Part shown: piece by piece, positions 26,052 to 34,686 of the stretch
Layout of the letters: each line of letters starts with the position of its first letter
How positions within the stretch are numbered: the stretch's first letter is position 1
Origin: Bacteroidaceae bacterium
Lineage (GTDB): Bacteria > Bacteroidota > Bacteroidia > Bacteroidales > Bacteroidaceae
DNA: 64,000 nucleotides
NCBI GenBank assembly: GCA_017617315.1
Contig: JAFZWM010000007.1
Coordinates: 124,001 to 188,000, forward strand
Reading direction: 5' to 3'
Position numbers and translations under genes: made by a program
Notes under the pieces: generated by a model
Database searches by the model: none
What the model was told of the DNA's origin: nothing
What the model saw: only the letters and a program-made list of their open reading frames with translations

Positions 26052-27626
26052 TTACATAATTTCCGATTCTTCCCTCATGTCGAGTTCCTCGCCATTCTCG
26101 TCGATGAATTCGTACTGTAAGAATGCTAATTCTTGTGAAGGAATTACTTTGAATCCGAAGCCGTACTTGAATTGCCATTTTCTCTTTAGCGAGATGAAGC
26201 CTTGGTTTATGTAGGCGGCAATGTAAGGGTGTACGTATAGCTTGAACTTCTTTATTCCCAACTTATGAACCAGATAGTCAATTTTACTCTCAATCATGTC
26301 GGTGAACAGGATAGACGACTTTATCGTGCCTTTTCCGTTGCAGGTAGGGCATGTCTCGTCTACCGTAACATCCATTGCAGGGCGTACTCTCTGACGGGTT
26401 ATCTGCATCAGACCGAACTTGCTAAGAGGCAGAATGTTATGGCGCGCGCGGTCTTTCTGCATGTTCTGACACATGCGCTCATATAGTTTCTGTCTGTTCT
26501 CGGCTTGAGTCATATCGATGAAATCCACAACTATGATTCCACCCATATCTCTCAGTCTTAACTGTCGTGCAAGCTCGTCGGCAGCACCAAGGTTTACGTC
26601 GAGGGCATTGGCTTCCTGTCCGTTTTCCGATTTCGAACGGTTTCCGCTGTTCACATCAACCACATGCAGAGCCTCTGTGTGCTCTATAATAAGGTATGCA
26701 CCGTGCTTGTAGCTGATTGTCTTGCCAAAGGATGACTTTATTTGCTTTGTGATGGCGAAGTTGTCGAAGATAGGTAATTGCCCCGTGTAGAGCTTTACTA
26801 TGTCGGTCTTTTCGGGTGCTATGATAGAAACATAGTCCTTTACTTCGTGGAACACTTTCTCGTCGTTTACATAGATGTTCTCGTACGAAGGGTTGAAAAG
26901 ATCGCGCAGCAAGGCAACTGTACGGCTTGTCTCTTCGTGCACAAGCATAGGCGTTTTCTGTGCGCTCATACACTTGGCAAGTGCGTCTTCCCAATGTTTG
27001 AGCAGCATTTTAAGCTCTGCATCCAGTTCGGCGGCTCTTTTGCCTTCGGCAACGGTGCGTACGATAACGCCAAAGTTTTTTGGCTTTACGCTGTGTATAA
27101 GTTGCTTAAGACGGGCTCTTTCCTCGCCAGATTTTATCTTTGATGATACCGATACCTTGTCGTTGAAAGGTATCAGTACAAGGTAGCGTCCTGCGAATGA
27201 TATTTCGCATGTTAGTCGCGGACCTTTGGTAGAGATAGGCTCCTTTACAATCTGCACAAGAACCTCCTGTCCTTGCTGCAAAGTGTTCTGCACGCTTCCT
27301 CCCTTGTCGATGTCGGGCAGAACGGTAGCCTTTGAAATAGGGTAGAGTTTTTTGCGGTCGCTTAAAACCTGCTTCAAATATTTGGCGTGAGAGTTGAATT
27401 GAGGACCAAGGTCAAGATAGTGTAGGAATGCATCGCGTTCAAAGCCAACGTCGACGAAACATGCGTTCAGTCCCGGCATCAGCTTGCGTATCTTTGCCAG
27501 ATAGATGTTGCCTACAGAAAAAGAGGCTGCGCGGCCTTCCTTCTGGAACTCAACAAGGCACTTGTCTTCGAGTAGTGCTATTGATATGTCTTTGGGGCGA
27601 ACATCAACAAAAACTTCGCTTTTCAT
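26052..27626 (-). CDS. rng: Ribonuclease G/E family endoribonuclease
   Basis: 524 residues. An S1-like RNA-binding region lies near 35-130 (GNIYLAKIRKLMPGLNACFVDVG), followed by the RNase E/G catalytic core with GGIIVVDFIDM (catalytic Asp pair region) and the zinc-link motif CPTC with a following CNGKGTI. It lacks the long C-terminal scaffold of E. coli RNase E, so it corresponds to RNase G or the short RNase E of Bacteroidota. It should process rRNA and decay mRNA in the cytoplasm. It lies downstream of the HU and small basic protein genes, on the same strand. Confidence 0.95.
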   Translation of the reverse strand: MKSEVFVDVRPKDISIALLEDKCLVEFQKEGRAASFSVGNIYLAKIRKLMPGLNACFVDVGFERDAFLHYLDLGPQFNSHAKYLKQVLSDRKKLYPISKATVLPDIDKGGSVQNTLQQGQEVLVQIVKEPISTKGPRLTCEISFAGRYLVLIPFNDKVSVSSKIKSGEERARLKQLIHSVKPKNFGVIVRTVAEGKRAAELDAELKMLLKHWEDALAKCMSAQKTPMLVHEETSRTVALLRDLFNPSYENIYVNDEKVFHEVKDYVSIIAPEKTDIVKLYTGQLPIFDNFAITKQIKSSFGKTISYKHGAYLIIEHTEALHVVDVNSGNRSKSENGQEANALDVNLGAADELARQLRLRDMGGIIVVDFIDMTQAENRQKLYERMCQNMQKDRARHNILPLSKFGLMQITRQRVRPAMDVTVDETCPTCNGKGTIKSSILFTDMIESKIDYLVHKLGIKKFKLYVHPYIAAYINQGFISLKRKWQFKYGFGFKVIPSQELAFLQYEFIDENGEELDMREESEIM

Positions 27627-27747
27627 TCTACAAACTGTTTAGTTAGTACTCAAAACTACTTGTCGACTTATAAATAAAGAACAAACCTATAAGTTTCAGG
27701 GCTTACAAGTTTGTTCTTTTATAAAGTCTGACAGACTTTAGCGTTTT

Positions 27748-27837
27748 TTACTTGCTCTTATGTCTGTTCTTTCTTAGTCTTTTTTTACGCTTGTGTGTAG
27801 ACATCTTGTGTCTTTTTTTCTTTTTTCCGCTTGGCAT
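27748..27837 (-). CDS. 29-residue AURKAIP1/COX24-domain basic protein, probably ribosome-associated
   Basis: Reads MPSGKKKKRHKMSTHKRKKR followed by LRKNRHKSK, with 18 of 29 residues Lys, Arg or His. This matches the small AURKAIP1/COX24-domain proteins annotated across Bacteroidota, whose mitochondrial relative (mS38/AURKAIP1) is a ribosomal small-subunit protein. Location between HU and RNase G fits the usual neighbourhood as I recall it. A short palindrome (27722-27740) and an imperfect hairpin follow it and may end the transcript. Confidence 0.85.
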   Translation of the reverse strand: MPSGKKKKRHKMSTHKRKKRLRKNRHKSK

Positions 27838-27897
27838 TGCTTAGAAATTTAAATGATTAATAATTTTGTTAACTAATTCTCTTATTCTATAGGACAA

Positions 27898-28167
27898 TTA
27901 CTTATCGAGAGTAAATGCCTTAGATGGCTTGAACGATGCCACATCGTGCTCTGCAACGGTGATGGCTGTACCCTTTGAGATGTTGCGGGCAATTTTCGCC
28001 TTGCGAGTCTTAACGACAAAACTGCCGAATCCACGAAGGTAAACATTTTCCTTATTGTTAAGTGATTCCTTAACCACATCCATAAAGGCTTCAACAGAAG
28101 TTAGAACGGTTGTTTTATCGATACCAGTCTTCTTTGAAATTTCGCTTACGATATCTGCTTTAGTCAT
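27898..28167 (-). CDS. HU/IHF family DNA-binding protein
   Basis: 89 residues from the ATG at 28167; the five upstream in-frame residues are not HU-like. MTKADIVSEISKKTGIDKTTV forms the helical dimer base, GFGSFVVKTRKAKIARNISKG is the hinge to the DNA-gripping arm, and SFKPSKAF lies near the C-terminus. The arm carries NISKGT in place of the common NPxTG, a variation seen in Bacteroidota. It is divergent from ssb; a minus-strand TATATTTG box lies at 28200-28207. Confidence 0.95.
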   Translation of the reverse strand: MTKADIVSEISKKTGIDKTTVLTSVEAFMDVVKESLNNKENVYLRGFGSFVVKTRKAKIARNISKGTAITVAEHDVASFKPSKAFTLDK

Positions 28168-28351
28168 ATCTAAATTATACAATTATTACTTTCGGAGTGC
28201 AAATATAGTGCTTTTCGTCAAACCACGAAAATAAAATCACAAAAAAGTTGATTAAATGGCTAAATATTAGCATCGTAGTTGTTTTTGTTGTCAAAATACA
28301 TTATATTTGCGCTGCTATATAAAATATTGATAAACTTAAATTAAAGTATTT

Positions 28352-28783
28352 ATGTCATTAAACAAGGTCATGCTGATTGGCAACTTGGGACGCGATCCTG
28401 AAATAAGATATGTGATGCAAGACGTGCCGGTTGCAACATTCACGGTGGCTACGACCGAAAAGGGCTACCGACTTGCCAATGGTACAGAAGTTCCGGATCA
28501 GACAGAATGGCACAACGTAGTGCTGTGGAGAGGTCTGGCAAAAATCGCCGAGCAATATCTGCACAAGGGCGATAAGGTTTATATCGAAGGTAAAATAAAA
28601 ACGCGCACATACGACGACAAGAACGGCGTGCAGAAGCGTGTGACAGAGATTATTGCCGACAATATGGAATTGTTGGGAGGAGTACGACGCCCAGAACAGG
28701 CGGTTGCTGCTCCTGTTGCGGCACAGCAGCCTGCGGCTCAGCCGGAGGCACAGACATCGGCCGATGATCAGGTGCCGTTTTGA
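28352..28783 (+). CDS. ssb: Single-stranded DNA-binding protein
   Basis: 143 residues. The OB fold spans about 1-110 (MSLNKVMLIGNLGRDPEIRY, WHNVVLWRGLAKIAEQYLHKG, YIEGKIKTRTYDD), then comes an Ala/Gln/Pro-rich linker and the acidic protein-binding tip DDQVPF. The length is normal. A -7 box TATATTTG lies at 28302-28309. In many Bacteroidales mutY is found between the HU gene and ssb; here the two are directly divergent with no mutY (family-neighbourhood knowledge, not certain). Confidence 0.97.
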   Translation: MSLNKVMLIGNLGRDPEIRYVMQDVPVATFTVATTEKGYRLANGTEVPDQTEWHNVVLWRGLAKIAEQYLHKGDKVYIEGKIKTRTYDDKNGVQKRVTEIIADNMELLGGVRRPEQAVAAPVAAQQPAAQPEAQTSADDQVPF

Positions 28784-28806
28784 TTGTTGAACTAAATTGA
28801 TTTTAA

Positions 28807-30165
28807 TTGGACTCCGAATCTTTTTTACAGATTTTTAGTAACATAAGCCTGACTACTCCTTCACTTGGAGTAGTCATTGCTATGATTATAACTTTGATGC
28901 TGCTGTTCATGTCGGGATTTGTCAGCGCATCGGAAATAGCGTTCTTCTCTTTAGCCCCGACAGACCTTAATAAAATAGAAGAAGGCGACAGTTCTACCGA
29001 CAAGAGGATAATCACGCTGCGCTCAGACTCCGAGCGATTGCTTGCAACCATTCTTATTGCAAACAATTTTGTTAATGTGCTGATTATCATGTTGTGCAAC
29101 TACATCATCTCGTGCGTCCTGCATTTTGGCGTAGGTTCAGAAATTGCCGAGTTTGTGTTCACAACGGTCATTCTCACATTCTTGCTGCTTCTTTTTGGCG
29201 AGATAATGCCAAAGATTTATTCGGCTCAGCACACGCTTTCGTTCTGCCGTATAGCCGCGCCTGCAATCTCGCTTCTGCGCACGGTTTTCTATCCGTTCTC
29301 ATCGCTTTTGGTTCATTCTTCGTTCATTGCCGAGAAGGTGGCTTCGAAAGAATCTCATTCAATAAGCGTTGAAGAACTCGACCAAGCGCTCGAACTTACC
29401 GACAAAAAGGAGATTGCCGAGGAGCGAAACATGCTGAAAGGCATCATCAGATTTGGCGACGAAACGGTGAAGGAAGTTCTTACGTCCCGTCTTGATGTGG
29501 TAGATATCGAGATGAGTACGCCGTTCAACGAGGTTTTGAAGTGCATCGTCGAGAATAACTATTCGCGCATCCCAGTCTATCTTGGCAACAAGGATAATAT
29601 AAAAGGTGTGCTTTACATCAAGGATTTGCTTCCGCATCTTGGAAAGCCAAACAATTTCAGATGGCAGTCGCTAATCCGTCCGCCGTTCTTCGTGCCGGAT
29701 ACAAAGAAAATTGACGATTTGCTGCGCGATTTTCAGGCAAACAAGGTTCATATCGCCATTGTTGTTGACGAGTTTGGCGGAACAAGCGGAATCGTTACGA
29801 TGGAAGACATTATCGAGGAAATTGTTGGCGAGATAAACGACGAGTACGACGAGGATAATGCTCCATTCGTAAAGATAAAAGAGAATGTCTACATCTTCGA
29901 GGCAAAGGTAATGCTTTCTGATTTTTACCGAATTTTGAAGCTCGACGATGATATCTTTGAGGATGCCGAGGGTGATGCCGACACGCTTGCCGGTTTGCTT
30001 CTTGAACTGAAGGGCGAGTTTCCGAAGGTTCACGAAGTCATCTCGTACAAGAATTTCGATTTTGAGATTCTTGAAATGAACGACAGGCGTATTTTAAAGG
30101 TGAAGGTAACCATAAAATCGGCTGCTGAGGACAACAAACCTAAAAAAGAGGAGGCTAAGGCTTGA
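28807..30165 (+). CDS. gldE: GldE-type membrane protein (DUF21, two CBS domains, CorC/HlyC domain)
   Basis: 452 residues. The N-terminal DUF21 region has three or four transmembrane helices (LGVVIAMIITLMLLFMSGF, FTTVILTFLLLLFGE). CBS domains at about 210-335 follow (TSRLDVVDIEM, GTSGIVTMEDIIEEIVGEI), then a C-terminal transporter-associated CorC/HlyC domain. GldE supports gliding and GldD in Flavobacterium; in non-gliding Bacteroidales the same protein is kept and may act in type IX secretion or ion transport. The start is TTG at 28807, giving MDSESFLQIF; no ATG gives the full first helix. It is 23 bases after ssb. Confidence 0.9.
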   Translation: MDSESFLQIFSNISLTTPSLGVVIAMIITLMLLFMSGFVSASEIAFFSLAPTDLNKIEEGDSSTDKRIITLRSDSERLLATILIANNFVNVLIIMLCNYIISCVLHFGVGSEIAEFVFTTVILTFLLLLFGEIMPKIYSAQHTLSFCRIAAPAISLLRTVFYPFSSLLVHSSFIAEKVASKESHSISVEELDQALELTDKKEIAEERNMLKGIIRFGDETVKEVLTSRLDVVDIEMSTPFNEVLKCIVENNYSRIPVYLGNKDNIKGVLYIKDLLPHLGKPNNFRWQSLIRPPFFVPDTKKIDDLLRDFQANKVHIAIVVDEFGGTSGIVTMEDIIEEIVGEINDEYDEDNAPFVKIKENVYIFEAKVMLSDFYRILKLDDDIFEDAEGDADTLAGLLLELKGEFPKVHEVISYKNFDFEILEMNDRRILKVKVTIKSAAEDNKPKKEEAKA

Positions 30166-30857
30166 TGACTTTTTCTGATTGGAGGGTTGAACGCAGTCGT
30201 TATGTCGAAGGCCAACATTATCTTGCCGCCGACTGCGGTGATGTGAAAGTCTATGCCATCAAGTTGAGCGAAACGCTCGACTCGATGCTCGACTGTCTGC
30301 CAAACAAGGCGCGCTATCTTGAGAAAATTGCAAAGTTCAAGGCTTCGGGGCGAAAACTCGAATGGGTTGGCGTTCGCTATCTTCTCTATCTTGTCCGCGG
30401 TTTTGACGAGGAGATTGAATATAAAGAAAACGGCTCTCCAATATTCAGACAATCAGAAACTTATATTTCAATAACCCATTCGAAAGGATGGGCTTCGGTT
30501 GCATTGTGCAATGAGCATCCGATAGGCTTGGACATGGAAAAGAAGTCTCCGCAGGCTTTCAGAATCCACACGCATTATATGGACTCAGATGAGCCTTTGT
30601 GGACTGATAGTCAGCATCTTCTTGAAAATTCGTCGCTTGCCGTATGGTCGGGCAAGGAAGCAGTTTACAAACTCCTCGACAAAGAAGGTGTCGATTTCAA
30701 AAAACAAATGAAAGTCGTTGGCTATCATCAGACTGACGGAGCGTTTACCGATGGTTTCATGGTGATGAAACAATCAGTAAACGAGGCTTTTGCCGATAGT
30801 CTGAAAGTATATTATCATTTTGCCGACGAGTATGTTATAACCTTGGCTGTGCCTTGA
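30165..30857 (+). CDS. 4'-phosphopantetheinyl transferase (Sfp-type)
   Basis: 230 residues from the ATG at 30165, which overlaps the gldE stop by one base (TGATG). It has the family signatures YISITHSKGWASVAL, IGLDMEKK (Mg-binding Asp and Glu) and WSGKEAVYKLL (WxxKEA). The enzyme transfers phosphopantetheine from CoA to carrier proteins, probably ACP here, since no polyketide or peptide synthetase genes are nearby. The gldE-transferase pairing is common in Bacteroidales. Its stop abuts the convergent asparaginase stop with no gap. Confidence 0.93.
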   Translation: MTFSDWRVERSRYVEGQHYLAADCGDVKVYAIKLSETLDSMLDCLPNKARYLEKIAKFKASGRKLEWVGVRYLLYLVRGFDEEIEYKENGSPIFRQSETYISITHSKGWASVALCNEHPIGLDMEKKSPQAFRIHTHYMDSDEPLWTDSQHLLENSSLAVWSGKEAVYKLLDKEGVDFKKQMKVVGYHQTDGAFTDGFMVMKQSVNEAFADSLKVYYHFADEYVITLAVP

Positions 30858-31898
30858 TTATTCGGTAATCTCGCCGCAGATTGACTGCGTCATCATTTCT
30901 CTCACTTCGGCTGGCGACATGCCGTGCCCGAGCAAGAACATCAGTTTTGTTATTGTTGCCTCGAGCGTGCAGTCATGCCCACTCACAACGCCTGCTTCGA
31001 GCAGTTGAACGCCAGTCTGATAGCGGTCCATCTCAACGTTTCCGGCAAGGCATTGGCTTATGTTTACCGCGACAATTCCGTTGTCAACGGCATATTTCAG
31101 GCAATTAACGAGCCATTCCTTCTGCGGAGCATTACCCGAGCCGAACGAGCGCAAAACGATGGCGTGAACCGTATTGCTTGTAACAACCTGTCTGATTATG
31201 TTTTCCTGAATTCCCGGAAAAAGCGTAAGCACGATTACGTTCGAGTCGTAGACATAATGCGGGTTGAGCGGTTTGTTGCTTGGCTTTCTTATCAGAGATT
31301 CGTTGTAGTTTATGTGAATTCCGGCAGTTGCAATGACGGGGTAGTTGTAAGAGCAGAAGGCTGAGAAATTCTCGGCGTTTATTTTCGTGGTGCGGTTGCC
31401 GCGCATCAGTTTGTTGTCGAAGTAGATGCACACTTCCGGAACCATCGGCGTTCCGTCGGCATGCTTTGCAACTGCAATCTCGATGCTTGTTATCAGATTT
31501 TCCTTTCCGTCGGTTCTGAGCTGACCTATTGGAAGTTGGCTTCCCGTAAGGATTACAGGCTTTGACAGATTTTCGAGCATGAAACTGAGGGCTGAAGCCG
31601 TGTAGGCCATCGTGTCCGTTCCGTGAAGAATCACGAAACCGTCGTACAAATTGTAATTGTAGGTGATTATCTGCACTATTTTCGACCAAATCTGTGGCTC
31701 CATGTCCGACGAGTCGATTGGCGGGTCGAACTGATACGTCCTGATTCTGTAATTAAATCTTTTCAGTTCCGGGACTTGTTCGGCAAGATAGTCGAACTTG
31801 AAACTCTCGAGAGCCCCTGTTTCGGGGTTCTCAATCATTCCAATCGTTCCGCCTGTATAAATCAGCAAGACCGATGGTGTATGTGTTGTGATAAGCAT
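30858..31898 (-). CDS. ansA: Type I L-asparaginase
   Basis: 346 residues without a signal peptide, so cytoplasmic. The first catalytic Thr lies in TGGTIGM (about residue 16) and the second triad in GFVILHGTDTMAYTASAL. It hydrolyses asparagine to aspartate and ammonia. Length and motifs fit AnsA of Bacteroidota. It lies 18 bases after the ThrE-type exporter gene in the same direction. Its stop codon directly touches the convergent phosphopantetheinyl transferase stop. Confidence 0.95.
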   Translation of the reverse strand: MLITTHTPSVLLIYTGGTIGMIENPETGALESFKFDYLAEQVPELKRFNYRIRTYQFDPPIDSSDMEPQIWSKIVQIITYNYNLYDGFVILHGTDTMAYTASALSFMLENLSKPVILTGSQLPIGQLRTDGKENLITSIEIAVAKHADGTPMVPEVCIYFDNKLMRGNRTTKINAENFSAFCSYNYPVIATAGIHINYNESLIRKPSNKPLNPHYVYDSNVIVLTLFPGIQENIIRQVVTSNTVHAIVLRSFGSGNAPQKEWLVNCLKYAVDNGIVAVNISQCLAGNVEMDRYQTGVQLLEAGVVSGHDCTLEATITKLMFLLGHGMSPAEVREMMTQSICGEITE

Positions 31899-31916
31899 AG
31901 TTTTCTTGTTTTTGTG

Positions 31917-33137
31917 TTATTTTGTCTTTTTACGTTTGAAGATTTGCCGTCGCATCTCCGTAATTATTATTATTCCGAAGACGATAGAGAATGTGAGCTT
32001 TACCGCCTCGAATCCGCTTGCGAGAGCCGCCGTGAAGTGGTCGCTCACGATGTTGTAGCTTGTCCAGAAGATGCCTGCTCCCGGAACGAGCGGGAATATT
32101 CCGCAGATGAGGAAGACGATGACCGGACAGCCCAGTCTGAACGCATAGAAGTAGGCCGAGATAACTACCGCCATTGTAGCAAACAGAGCCGATTCTACCG
32201 TGCTTGCGCCAGCGAATCTAAGCATCGCCAGATTTACAATCCAGCCGGCAGTTCCGCATATGGCGCATGGAACATAATATTTGCGCGGAACGCCGTAGAG
32301 AACGCCGAATGCTGCTGTTCCGACGAAAGCCGACAGAATCTGTATAGGCCAAGTCGCCGTAATGGGGTCAATCAGAGTGCCGTTAAGCTGAATCATATAG
32401 CCTTCAATGTGGCTGTGTACCAGAAACGTGATACACACGCCGACTGCTATACAGAGAAAAACCATGCTCGCATCAAGCATTCGGGTTGCGCCGGCAATGT
32501 AGTCCTCGGCTCCGAGGTCGCGTATTCCGTTTGTGAAGGCGACTCCCGGAATCAGCGGAATTATTGCGCCGATAAGAATGTTGTCGAGGTGTCCGATTCC
32601 GAGTTTATAGCACATAATGCTGAAAATCGTAACCAAGATGCCTCCGACAAGGTTGCCCGTTACTTTCGAGAAGCACGGCATGCTTACGTAGAGCACAAAG
32701 AACCACAGAAGCACTCCCGAGACGAGCGAAAGGGCACAGTCAGCCAATCCGCCGCCGAAGATGGCGCAGAAAGCGGCCGAACCGAGTGCCGAGCCCAGAA
32801 TCTGCTCCCAAACAGGGTGGGGCGGAATGCCCCTTATCTGATTGAGCTTTTCGTGAGCCTCCTCGATTGTGTACATTCCGGCTTCGATGTCTCTCGACAG
32901 TTGGTTAACCTCAATAACCTTGTCGAGCTGCGAGCCGTGAATCGGTATGAATTCAACATTTGCATAGCCTTTTCCGGTGGTGAAAATTCCGTTGCAAAGC
33001 ACAAAGAATTTTCGTGAATCTGCACCGAAACTCGATGCTATTCTCTCCATCACCTCCTCAACACGCGAAATCTCAGCACCGTTCTCAAGCATTATATGAC
33101 CAGCTTGGCTGGCTATGTCTAATGCGTTCAATTCCAT
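31917..33137 (-). CDS. Threonine/serine exporter family protein (ThrE, fused DUF1212/DUF3815)
   Basis: 406 residues. The N-terminal cytoplasmic part (MELNALDIASQAGHIMLENG, SRVEEVMERIASSFGA) is the DUF1212 signature. About ten transmembrane helices follow, in two halves that correspond to the two ThrE domains; in many species these are two proteins. ThrE exports threonine and serine using the proton gradient. PLIPGVAFTNGIRD and IFPLVPGAGIFW are the repeated membrane motifs. It is followed by ansA, so a joint role in amino-acid overflow is possible but unproven. Confidence 0.92.
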   Translation of the reverse strand: MELNALDIASQAGHIMLENGAEISRVEEVMERIASSFGADSRKFFVLCNGIFTTGKGYANVEFIPIHGSQLDKVIEVNQLSRDIEAGMYTIEEAHEKLNQIRGIPPHPVWEQILGSALGSAAFCAIFGGGLADCALSLVSGVLLWFFVLYVSMPCFSKVTGNLVGGILVTIFSIMCYKLGIGHLDNILIGAIIPLIPGVAFTNGIRDLGAEDYIAGATRMLDASMVFLCIAVGVCITFLVHSHIEGYMIQLNGTLIDPITATWPIQILSAFVGTAAFGVLYGVPRKYYVPCAICGTAGWIVNLAMLRFAGASTVESALFATMAVVISAYFYAFRLGCPVIVFLICGIFPLVPGAGIFWTSYNIVSDHFTAALASGFEAVKLTFSIVFGIIIITEMRRQIFKRKKTK

Positions 33138-33163
33138 TTTACGTTATAATATAAAAAGCGTTG

Positions 33164-33688
33164 TTATGCGTCGAAGAATTGCAGACCGTTGTTGTCGGTT
33201 GGTCGCTCAACTCCCGGATATACGCAGCAGAATTCGTTTTTCAGACGCTGAACATATCTCTTGGCTTCCCATTTTGCCATCGGAAGGTCGTGCATCAGAT
33301 AGTTTCCGCATGTTGCAGCCGTTGTTCCTGGAACGGCGTTCTGCTTGTCGTCGTAGTCGGCTACATACTGGAATGCCTCAATCATCAGACTGCGAATCTG
33401 CTCGCAAGGATAGTTGCCTTTCAGGATGAGATAGTTTCCGGTTAGGCATCCCATTGGTCCCCAGTAGATTACGTTGTCCTTCCATTCGTCGTTGTTGCGA
33501 AGGTATGTTGCAACAATGTGCTCGATGGTGTGGATGGCGGCTGGTGCGAGAGCCGGTTCTTGGTTCGGGCCAGTCATTCGGATGTCGTATGTAGTAATGA
33601 ATTCGTTTCCTACTGAATCTTGTCTTGAGATGTAGATTCCCGGGCGCAAGTTGGTGTGATCAACCGCAAAACTTGGTATTGTCTCCAT
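33164..33688 (-). CDS. luxS: S-ribosylhomocysteine lyase LuxS
   Basis: 174 residues. The metal-binding HTIEH (His53, Glu56, His57) and the TAATCGNYLMHD region with the third ligand Cys are intact. LuxS splits S-ribosylhomocysteine to homocysteine and DPD, the precursor of autoinducer-2. It belongs to the activated methyl cycle; no pfs gene is adjacent. A minus-strand TACTTTTG box lies at 33740-33747. It is 26 bases upstream of the exporter gene, so may share a transcript with exporter and asparaginase. Confidence 0.97.
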   Translation of the reverse strand: METIPSFAVDHTNLRPGIYISRQDSVGNEFITTYDIRMTGPNQEPALAPAAIHTIEHIVATYLRNNDEWKDNVIYWGPMGCLTGNYLILKGNYPCEQIRSLMIEAFQYVADYDDKQNAVPGTTAATCGNYLMHDLPMAKWEAKRYVQRLKNEFCCVYPGVERPTDNNGLQFFDA

Positions 33689-33827
33689 TATTTCAATAAA
33701 ATTTTGTTTAAATATGCGTTTCTTTTACAAATATTTGTGCAAAAGTAAAAAAAATATTTGTTTTGCTGCAACGTTACAATATAGTTGTTGCGTCTAATGC
33801 ACAGAAAACATAAAAAAAATATATAAC

Positions 33828-34613
33828 ATGAAAAATTTACTCGTTTATTTACTATCTGTTTTAGTAATGATTTTTGTACCTGCGGTACGAATGTTCGCAT
33901 CTGTAAATGTCGGCGACAAGTCTACTGAACTTTTCTCGGGCGAGATTGACAGTCCGTATTTTGCAAGCAATGCTTCTTCCGAGCCATCGGGCAATAACCG
34001 TATAAGTCAGGTCAGGAAAGTGGGTACATTCAGCAGCGTCTGTCTTCTCGGCAGCATAAACGTGGTTTACACACAGGGCTCTCAGTATAGCGTAAAGGTT
34101 GTTGGCAAGAAAGATGCCGTTGCCTGCGTAAAGACTCAGGTTAAGAGCGGCAAACTAAGTGTCTTTGTTGAAGACGACGGTCTGAAATTTCCATTTTTCG
34201 GAAAGGGCGTAGACTTGAACGGACTTGTAGTATATGTTCAGTCGCCAGATATCAAGGAATTTTCGGTAACTGGCAGCGGCGACATTGATGCAAGAGACCT
34301 CTTGAAGGTTGATGAACTCAAGACATCGGTAAGCGGAAGCGGCGAGATAAAGTTGCAGAAGGTTGTGGCTGCAAAGGTTAAGATGAGTGTTACCGGCAGC
34401 GGCAGCATATTGGCAAACGATGTAAGAGCCAACGGCGCAGAAGTGTCAGTTACCGGTAGTGGTGATGTAAGATGCAAGTATATTGCAAGTTACGATGTGT
34501 TTGTATCGGTAACGGGCAGCGGTGATGTTGAACTTGCCGGAAAGGCTCGCAAGTTTGGAAAGCGCGTTACAGGTAGCGGCGACATAAACGTCAGCAAACT
34601 GATGAAGATGTAA
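33828..34613 (+). CDS. DUF2807 (head GIN domain) secreted protein
   Basis: 261 residues. A signal peptide (MKNLLVYLLSVLVMIFV...MFA) precedes a DUF2807 beta-helix. In the second half the phrase VTGSGD or VSGSGE recurs about every 20 residues, seven or so times (for example VTGSGDIDARDL, VSGSGEIKLQKV, VTGSGSILANDV, VTGSGDVRCKYI), consistent with a stacked right-handed beta-helix. It is extracytoplasmic; function undefined. It is a single gene, with the thiD locus 73 bases downstream. Confidence 0.88.
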   Translation: MKNLLVYLLSVLVMIFVPAVRMFASVNVGDKSTELFSGEIDSPYFASNASSEPSGNNRISQVRKVGTFSSVCLLGSINVVYTQGSQYSVKVVGKKDAVACVKTQVKSGKLSVFVEDDGLKFPFFGKGVDLNGLVVYVQSPDIKEFSVTGSGDIDARDLLKVDELKTSVSGSGEIKLQKVVAAKVKMSVTGSGSILANDVRANGAEVSVTGSGDVRCKYIASYDVFVSVTGSGDVELAGKARKFGKRVTGSGDINVSKLMKM

Positions 34614-34686
34614 TTCTTAGCCCAGATTCTTCTGCCTTTTCACTAATAAATATTATCTTTGTGGGCTGAAAAAACGAGATGATGCA

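Noticed and set aside
31623-33017. 464-codon plus-strand frame, Ser/Arg/Asn-rich
   Set aside because: Antisense to the ThrE-type exporter and the asparaginase; no start signal or domain, and both minus-strand genes are certain.
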